A DNA stretch of 38,412 bases from an uncultured Lachnospiraceae bacterium (lineage in GTDB: Bacteria; Bacillota; Clostridia; Lachnospirales; Lachnospiraceae), in NCBI GenBank assembly GCA_947174015.1, contig CAMWHJ010000027.1, positions 1 through 38,412 on the forward strand, in the 5' to 3' direction. The translations under genes were made by a program, and so were the position numbers. The notes beneath the pieces are model-generated. The model was given only the letters and a program-made list of their open reading frames with translations, was not told the DNA's origin and made no database searches. This document shows, one piece after another, positions 33,624 to 38,412 of the stretch; within the stretch, counting starts at the first letter, position 1; the number at the start of each line of letters is the position of its first letter.

Positions 33624-34664
33624 ATGCAGGCAAAATCCCTTTCAATACAAAAAGTAATATTTACCACAGCTACACTTTTGGCTGTTTACCTGCTCTTTCG
33701 CTTTGTTCTCCCTTTGTTTTTCCCTTTCCTTATAAGTGCAGTTATTACTTTGCTTCTTTATCCGCTTTTTGAACGTATTTCAAAAAAAACCAGAGTCTCC
33801 ACCACAATTCTTGGTGTGATTCTTTTGCTGCTTTTGCTCATTGTAAGTGGCTTTTCGCTGTACTTTTTAGGAACAGTTTTGGTAAGTGAGATAAAAGCTT
33901 TGACAGAAAAACTTCCTATGTATAAAGAAACCTTCAGCGGCTGCCTTACTTCCTTTTGCTGTTCCATCGAACATCTGACAGGCATGGATGGAGCTTCCTT
34001 AGAAGAAACCTTAGAAAACAATGTAACTCTTTGGATTTCCAATGCCAAAAGCTCTGTGGGATCCACTGTGTTTGTTCAGTCATTTTCCTATATTAAACTT
34101 TTACTGCATCTATTCACTGTGTGTTTTTTAGCATTGATTTCCTTTATTTTGTGGATCAAGGACTTCCAGCATTTGAAAAAACTGTTAAAGGTATCCGGTA
34201 TGTACGAATTTTGCAAGAAACTATACACCGACACCACTATTTTACTTGGAACTTATTTAAAGACTCAGCTTATTATTCTTGTGATAACCTGTACCATCTC
34301 TGTTTTGGGCTTTGTGTTGCTGAAAAACCCCTATGCTCTGCTCATCGGCATCGGGATAGGAATCATGGATGCTCTCCCCTTTTTAGGAACCGGCTGCGTG
34401 TACATTCCCTGCTGCATTTTTTCTGTGTTTCAGGCAGATTTCTATCATTCTGCCGTCTATCTGACACTGTATCTTGTGACGGCACTGGGCAGAGAATTTA
34501 TCGAACCAAAACTATTGGGCAAACGCTTTGGGATTCCTTCTATATTAATATTAATTTTGATCTACGGCGGCATTCAGCTCTTTGGACTGTCCGGTGTAAT
34601 TCTTGGTCCTCTGTATGCACTTTTTTGTTATGAGATCACAGCATATTTTACAAAAAATCCATAA
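33624..34664 (+). CDS. AI-2E family transporter (YtvI-like permease)
   Basis: The 346-residue membrane protein belongs to the AI-2E/UPF0118 family. About seven to eight helices are visible, with an extracytoplasmic segment at about 90-150 and the family motifs DALPFLGTG and EPKLLGKRFGIP. Family members have been linked to AI-2 export, sodium/proton exchange and other roles, so function is open. ATG 33624 has AGGAGG at ideal spacing; a long open frame upstream is a shadow of the RluA-type gene. It may be cotranscribed with the upstream gene. Confidence 0.9.
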   Translation: MQAKSLSIQKVIFTTATLLAVYLLFRFVLPLFFPFLISAVITLLLYPLFERISKKTRVSTTILGVILLLLLLIVSGFSLYFLGTVLVSEIKALTEKLPMYKETFSGCLTSFCCSIEHLTGMDGASLEETLENNVTLWISNAKSSVGSTVFVQSFSYIKLLLHLFTVCFLALISFILWIKDFQHLKKLLKVSGMYEFCKKLYTDTTILLGTYLKTQLIILVITCTISVLGFVLLKNPYALLIGIGIGIMDALPFLGTGCVYIPCCIFSVFQADFYHSAVYLTLYLVTALGREFIEPKLLGKRFGIPSILILILIYGGIQLFGLSGVILGPLYALFCYEITAYFTKNP

Positions 34665-34686
34665 AAATTTACTTGTTGTTCACAAA

Positions 34687-34703
34687 TTGTATTTTGCATA
34701 CAA
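34687..34703. promoter_or_regulatory. Palindromic site upstream of the pfl promoter
   Basis: TTGTAT and ATACAA are perfect arms around five bases, ending 19 bases before the -35 box. The position suits an activator or redox regulator; it is not a good match to the Rex consensus. Confidence 0.4.
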
Positions 34704-34722
34704 AAAAGTACATTTCCTTATC

Positions 34723-34751
34723 TTGACGTTGTGAAATGATTATTTTATAAT
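34723..34751 (+). promoter_or_regulatory. Promoter of the split pfl operon
   Basis: TTGACG and a perfect TATAAT are separated by 17 bases. The likely leader of about 70 bases contains GGTACT twice (near 34769 and 34784) before the AGGAGG ribosome site. Confidence 0.8.
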
Positions 34752-34825
34752 GGAAATATGAAACAAGGTACTATCTTTGATGGTACTTAACAATATTTTA
34801 ATATTAATAGGAGGAATGTACAAAA

Positions 34826-36868
34826 ATGAGACCAGAATGGAAAGATTTTGTAGGCGGAGCTTGGGAAAAAGAAGTTAATGTTAGAGATTTTATCCAGAAA
34901 AACTATGAGGTTTATGAAGGAGATGAATCTTTCTTAGCAGAGCCTACACAGAACACAAAAGACTTATGGGCAATGGTAATGGATTTAACTAAGAAGGAAC
35001 GTGAGGCAGGCGGCGTTCTGGATATGGATACTAAGGTTGTTTCCACCATCACTTCCCACGGTGCTGGATACTTAGACAAAAACAAAGAGACTATTGTAGG
35101 TTTCCAGACAGATAAGCCTTTTAAGCGTTCTATGCAGCCTTACGGTGGTATTCGTATGGCAATGAAAGCTTGTGAAGACAACGGATACGAAGTAGATCCA
35201 GAAATTGTTGAATTCTTCACAACCCACAGAAAAACTCATAATGCTGGTGTATTTGATGCATACACACCAGAAATGAGAGCTTGCCGTTCAAGCCATGTTA
35301 TTACTGGTCTTCCAGATGCCTATGGACGTGGACGTATCATCGGTGACTACCGTCGTGTAGCTTTATATGGTATTGACCGTCTGATTGAGGACAAGGAAGC
35401 TCAGAAAGCTGGAACTCCAGAAGTTATGACTCCGGAAGTAATTCGTGACCGTGAAGAATACTCCGAACAGATTAAAGCTTTAAAGGAACTTGCTAAATTA
35501 GCTGAAATCTACGGATGTGATATCACAAAGCCAGCAAGCAATGTGCAGGAAGCTATCCAGGCAGTATACTTCGGATACTTAGCAGCAGTTAAGGAACAGA
35601 ACGGTGCAGCTATGTCCCTTGGACGTACATCTACTTTCTTAGATGTTTACGCACAGAGAGACTTAAAGAACGGAACATTCACAGAAGAGCAGATTCAGGA
35701 ATTTGTTGACCACTTCATTATGAAGCTGCGTTGCGTTAAATTTGCTCGTACACCTGAGTACAACAGCATCTTTGCCGGTGACCCAGTATGGGTAACTGAG
35801 TCCTTAGGTGGTATCGGTATCGATGGACGTCCATTGGTAACAAAGATGTCCTTCCGTTACTTACACACATTAGAAAACTTAGGTACAGCTCCAGAACCAA
35901 ACTTAACTGTACTTTGGTCTACAAGATTACCAATTGCTTGGAAGAAGTATTGTGCTAAGATGTCTATTTACTCTTCTTCCATCCAGTACGAAAACGATGA
36001 CTTAATGAGAGTAACACATGGTGATGATTACGCAATCGCTTGCTGTGTATCTTCCATGAGAGTTGGTAAGGAAATGCAGTTCTTCGGAGCAAGAGCAAAC
36101 CTTGCTAAATGTTTATTATATGCTATTAACGGTGGTGTTGATGAAGTATCCAAGAAGCAGGTTGGTCCAAAATATCGTGCGGTAGAAGGTGATGTCTTAG
36201 ACTTTGATGATGTTTGGGCTAAATACAAAGATATGATGAAGTGGCTGACCGGTGTTTATGCAAATGCATTAAATATCATCCACTACATGCATGACAAATA
36301 CTGCTATGAAAAAATACAGTTAGCTTTACATGATGCACACGTACGCCGTTATTTTGCAACAGGTATTGCCGGTCTTTCCGTAGTAGCTGATTCCTTATCT
36401 GCAATCAAATATGCAAAGGTTACAGCCGTAAGAGACGAAGACGGTGTTGTAGTTGATTACAACGTTGAGGGCGAATTCCCTAAGTATGGTAATGATGATG
36501 ACCGTGTAGACGAAATCGCACAGATGGTTCTCTCTACATTTATGGGATTCTTAAGACAGCAGTACACATACAGAGACAGCTTCCCAACATGTTCTGTCTT
36601 GACTATCACATCCAACGTTACTTATGGTAAGGCAACAGGTAACACACCAGACGGCAGAAAGAAAGGACAGCCATTCGCTCCAGGTGCTAACCCACTTCAC
36701 GGACGCGATACTCATGGTGCAGTCGCTTCCCTGTCTTCTGTAGCTAAACTTCCATTTATGGAGGCACAGGATGGTATTTCCAACACCTTCTCCATTATTC
36801 CGGGAGCTCTCGGCAAGGAAGATCAGGTATTTGCCGGTGACATTGAAATTGATTTAAGCAATAACTAA
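34826..36868 (+). CDS. pflB: Pyruvate formate-lyase catalytic subunit lacking the glycyl-radical domain (split PFL)
   Basis: Pyruvate formate-lyase turns pyruvate and CoA into acetyl-CoA and formate. This 680-residue protein is the ten-stranded barrel part of PFL. The catalytic cysteine pair is Cys406-Cys407 in [13 protein letters not shown]; other family segments are [20 protein letters not shown] and [20 protein letters not shown]. It ends at [12 protein letters not shown], about 80 residues before the usual end, so the RVSGYAV loop that carries the radical is absent. That part is encoded separately at 37149. Alone the protein cannot be activated. ATG 34826 follows AGGAGG and a strong promoter. 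Even, GC-poor and consistent codon use suggests high expression. Confidence 0.95.
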   Translation: MRPEWKDFVGGAWEKEVNVRDFIQKNYEVYEGDESFLAEPTQNTKDLWAMVMDLTKKEREAGGVLDMDTKVVSTITSHGAGYLDKNKETIVGFQTDKPFKRSMQPYGGIRMAMKACEDNGYEVDPEIVEFFTTHRKTHNAGVFDAYTPEMRACRSSHVITGLPDAYGRGRIIGDYRRVALYGIDRLIEDKEAQKAGTPEVMTPEVIRDREEYSEQIKALKELAKLAEIYGCDITKPASNVQEAIQAVYFGYLAAVKEQNGAAMSLGRTSTFLDVYAQRDLKNGTFTEEQIQEFVDHFIMKLRCVKFARTPEYNSIFAGDPVWVTESLGGIGIDGRPLVTKMSFRYLHTLENLGTAPEPNLTVLWSTRLPIAWKKYCAKMSIYSSSIQYENDDLMRVTHGDDYAIACCVSSMRVGKEMQFFGARANLAKCLLYAINGGVDEVSKKQVGPKYRAVEGDVLDFDDVWAKYKDMMKWLTGVYANALNIIHYMHDKYCYEKIQLALHDAHVRRYFATGIAGLSVVADSLSAIKYAKVTAVRDEDGVVVDYNVEGEFPKYGNDDDRVDEIAQMVLSTFMGFLRQQYTYRDSFPTCSVLTITSNVTYGKATGNTPDGRKKGQPFAPGANPLHGRDTHGAVASLSSVAKLPFMEAQDGISNTFSIIPGALGKEDQVFAGDIEIDLSNN

Positions 36869-36888
36869 AATAGGGTGCTGATTTTGAA

Positions 36889-37092
36889 ATGAGCGATAAG
36901 AGAATTGATGATATTGTAGCCATGCTTGATGGCTCTATCGAAAAAGGTGTAGGACACTTGAACGTAGAAGTCAATGGTGATTCCACCGAAAAGTCCGTAG
37001 AGACTTTGGGTTGTATTGATTGTGCAAAGGGAAATCTGGCTTGTCAGGTACCTACCCTGCATGAAGGCATTGACGACGCATTAGAAGAGTAA
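36889..37092 (+). CDS. 67-residue paralogue of the PFL radical subunit with a cysteine tail
   Basis: Residues 5-28 align with the start of the glycyl-radical subunit: [10 protein letters not shown] and GHLNVEV match [10 protein letters not shown] and HHLNVNV, with about 12 of 23 aligned residues identical. The second half has no RVSGYAV loop. Instead it has three cysteines in [11 protein letters not shown] (42-52, CX2CX6C) and an acidic end. It therefore cannot carry the radical. It lies 20 bases after the catalytic subunit, with only a weak AGGGTG site, and before the radical subunit. It may dock at the same surface as a plug, redox sensor or metal-binding partner. It could also be a decaying duplicate, but the frame is clean. 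Confidence 0.8.
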   Translation: MSDKRIDDIVAMLDGSIEKGVGHLNVEVNGDSTEKSVETLGCIDCAKGNLACQVPTLHEGIDDALEE

Positions 37093-37148
37093 AAGTAACT
37101 TTTCTTATAGGACAGTCACCAATAAAATTTAAGGAGGAATATATAAAA

Positions 37149-37391
37149 ATGGCTGATAACAACGCACAGGTAGATAACTTAGTATCATTATTAGATGGTT
37201 ATGCAACAAAGGGTGGACATCATTTAAATGTTAATGTGTTAAACAGAGATACATTATTAGATGCTCAGGCTCATCCTGAAAACTATCCTCAGTTGACCAT
37301 CCGTGTTTCCGGATACGCTGTAAACTTTGTTAAGTTGACTCCGGAACAGCAGGCTGATGTTATCTCTCGTACATTCCACGAAAACATTTAA
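37149..37391 (+). CDS. Stand-alone glycyl-radical subunit of pyruvate formate-lyase (GrcA/YfiD-like)
   Basis: The 80-residue protein is the missing C-terminal domain of PFL. It holds [18 protein letters not shown], then [18 protein letters not shown] with the radical glycine at Gly55, and the usual end [15 protein letters not shown]. The nearest known analogue is E. coli GrcA (YfiD), a spare part that replaces the oxygen-damaged radical domain of PFL. Here it is the only radical domain in the operon. Its AGGAGG site at 37132 is much stronger than that of the 67-residue gene, so it could be made in excess. PflA is encoded next. Confidence 0.95.
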   Translation: MADNNAQVDNLVSLLDGYATKGGHHLNVNVLNRDTLLDAQAHPENYPQLTIRVSGYAVNFVKLTPEQQADVISRTFHENI

Positions 37392-37422
37392 TTGCAGTCA
37401 CAAATCAAATGCCTCGCAGCAA

Positions 37423-37448
37423 GCTGCGGGGTATTTGACCCTCGCGGC
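37423..37448. repeat. GC-rich 26-bp palindromic repeat, copy 2
   Basis: This matches 21013-21038 at 24 of 26 bases, and the arm change keeps a G-U pair. It lies just after the radical subunit gene and before a terminator. Confidence 0.6.
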
Positions 37449-37467
37449 ACTCGCGGGAATAAAAGGG

Positions 37468-37493
37468 GGGCCTCAGAAATGAGGTCCTTTTTT
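37468..37493 (+). terminator. Terminator between the PFL radical subunit and pflA
   Basis: GGGCCTCA pairs with TGAGGTCC around a GAAA loop, then six T. It would let the structural genes be made at higher level than the activase. Confidence 0.85.
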
Positions 37494-37524
37494 ACATCAT
37501 TTATTATATCTAAAGGAGGATATC

Positions 37525-38277
37525 ATGAAAGGATATATTCATTCTACTGAGAGTTTTGGTACCGTAGACGGACCCGGTGTGCGTTTTGTGGTATTTGTAC
37601 AAGGCTGCCCTATGCGCTGCCTGTATTGCCACAATCCGGATACTTGGGAAATGCATACCGGCACCCCTATGGAGCCGGAAGAAATTCTGGATGCTTACAA
37701 ACGAAATGAAATGTTTTATACAAATGGAGGTGGTCTCACCGTCACAGGCGGTGAACCCTTGATGCAGGTTGAATTTGTCACAGACCTGTTTACCAAGGCG
37801 AAAGCCAAGAATATTCACACCTGCTTAGACACCTCCGGCATTGCCTATAATGAGAATAATACGGAATTTGTTCAGAAGCTGGATAAACTTATGGAAGTTA
37901 CCGATTTAATTATGCTGGATATCAAGCATATTGAGCCGGAGAAGCATCAAAAACTCACATCCCAGCCCAATGAACAGATTTTAAAATTTGCTGAGTATAC
38001 TGCTGCCAAAGGCGTGGATTTGTGGATTCGCCATGTGGTGGTTCCCGGCATTACGGATCAGGAAGAAGATTTATTTAAGCTGGGCTATTTTATTGGCGGA
38101 TTGTCTAATTTAAAGGCTTTAGACGTGCTTCCTTATCACACCATGGGGAAACCCAAGTATGAAAAGCTGGGAAAGGAATACCCTTTGAAGGATACTCCTG
38201 CCATGAGTAAAGACACAGCCAAGGAATTAAAAAAGCATATTTTGGCAGGTATTAAAAAGAAACGGGCGGAGCTGTAA
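37525..38277 (+). CDS. pflA: Pyruvate formate-lyase activating enzyme (radical SAM)
   Basis: PflA uses an iron-sulfur cluster and S-adenosylmethionine to take a hydrogen from the radical glycine of PFL. The 250 residues have the cluster motif CPMRCLYC (CX3CX2C), the partner residues in TVTGGEPLMQ, DLIMLDIKHI and the late LPYHTMGKPKYEKLG. Length and motifs are those of a normal PFL activase. The start ATG 37525 follows AAAGGAGG. It lies 31 bases after a strong terminator, so it depends on read-through or a promoter not seen. Its substrate here should be Gly55 of the small subunit. Confidence 0.95.
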   Translation: MKGYIHSTESFGTVDGPGVRFVVFVQGCPMRCLYCHNPDTWEMHTGTPMEPEEILDAYKRNEMFYTNGGGLTVTGGEPLMQVEFVTDLFTKAKAKNIHTCLDTSGIAYNENNTEFVQKLDKLMEVTDLIMLDIKHIEPEKHQKLTSQPNEQILKFAEYTAAKGVDLWIRHVVVPGITDQEEDLFKLGYFIGGLSNLKALDVLPYHTMGKPKYEKLGKEYPLKDTPAMSKDTAKELKKHILAGIKKKRAEL

Positions 38278-38317
38278 CCAACTGTTATACTGTTACTGTG
38301 CACAATAATGTTTTTTC

Positions 38318-38412
38318 GTAACTATTCAGTACCTTCATAGTTACGAGCAAGGAACCAAGCAAAATTGCCTACGGCAATGGTTCTTTGCCTGTTATATCCA
38401 CTTTTTCTTACG
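38318..38412 (+). repeat. Dispersed hairpin repeat, copy 4 (right-truncated by window edge)
   Basis: The copy begins GTAACTATTC like copy 3 and follows it closely. In the second hairpin an A-to-G change keeps pairing through G-U, and the loop changes from TGC to TAC, so structure appears conserved. The final 15 bases of the window equal its first 15. Confidence 0.85.

Noticed and set aside
34664-34720. Rex operator upstream of pfl
   Set aside because: TTGTTCACAAA near 34674 resembles half of a Rex site, but the second half does not match the TTGTTAAN4TTAACAA consensus.
36868-36888. Split of PFL explained as a simple one-base frameshift
   Set aside because: The radical domain does not follow in another frame directly after the stop. 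A separate gene with its own start lies between, and the radical subunit has its own strong ribosome site, so the split is structural.
36795-37062. Minus-strand open frames across the end of pflB and the 67-residue gene
   Set aside because: They are antisense shadows without ribosome sites; the plus-strand genes have coherent homology.

Overview
The window looks like chromosome from an anaerobic, low-GC Gram-positive of the Clostridia, most likely a gut member of the Lachnospiraceae. The basis is the clostridial-type gene content (rpsF-ssb-rpsR next to a DUF951 gene, a C39-peptidase ABC exporter with double-glycine peptides, pyruvate formate-lyase, a secreted protease with starch-binding-like modules), strong AGGAGG ribosome binding sites, and AT-rich spacers with TTGACA/TATAAT promoters. 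No species is claimed. The first 15 and last 15 bases are the same piece of a dispersed repeat, so the window may be a contig that broke at that repeat on both sides.

Layout. 0.2-1.3 kb (minus): thiE and three tRNAs (Gly-GCC, Gly-UCC, Phe). 1.7-5.7 kb (minus): a DUF212/PAP2-like membrane protein, a MurL-MurD2 pair (an L-glutamate route to the D-Glu of peptidoglycan), and an HD-domain hydrolase. 6.0-6.9 kb: DUF1801 and NUDIX genes. 7.1-16.8 kb: an accessory island with a very AT-rich SMEK-NACHT (STAND) protein that is probably antiphage, GNAT, MBL-fold, a frameshifted VOC gene, a TfoX-C/DUF3781 pair, an oriT-like stretch, and a Tn916-type excisionase plus tyrosine integrase. Two copies of a 127-bp repeat, perhaps old integrase tails, flank the NACHT/GNAT/MBL part. 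Decayed small genes mark the right edge. 16.8-18.5 kb: pyrG. 18.6-21.9 kb (minus): two double-glycine peptides with zinc-finger-like Cys/His spacing and their PCAT exporter. 22.4-26.4 kb: rpsF-ssb-rpsR, DUF951, a sirtuin, initiator tRNA-Met and dinB. 26.7-32.4 kb: a secreted M6-type metalloprotease with four CBM-like repeats, a GNAT gene beheaded by the dispersed repeat, an RpiB-like protein and an XRE-TPR regulator. 32.8-38.3 kb (plus): RluA-type pseudouridine synthase, an AI-2E-family permease and the pyruvate formate-lyase locus.

The most interesting locus is the last one. The pyruvate formate-lyase is naturally split. A 680-residue protein has the catalytic Cys pair but ends before the glycyl-radical domain. 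A separate 80-residue protein carries the radical loop with Gly55. Between them lies a 67-residue paralogue of the small protein that keeps the front half but replaces the radical loop with a tail holding three cysteines. The activase pflA follows. The parts must assemble in trans before PflA can install the radical; the middle protein could be a plug, sensor or repair part.

Second is the peptide locus. Each of two short peptides has a near-identical promoter and a 15-residue GG leader; one core has exact CX2CX12HX4H spacing. The exporter has a His/Asp-rich loop next to its first membrane helices, which suggests a metal-linked secreted peptide system. The dispersed repeat is MITE-like (about 133 bp, ends GTAACTRTTC, three hairpins), and one copy interrupts a gene.
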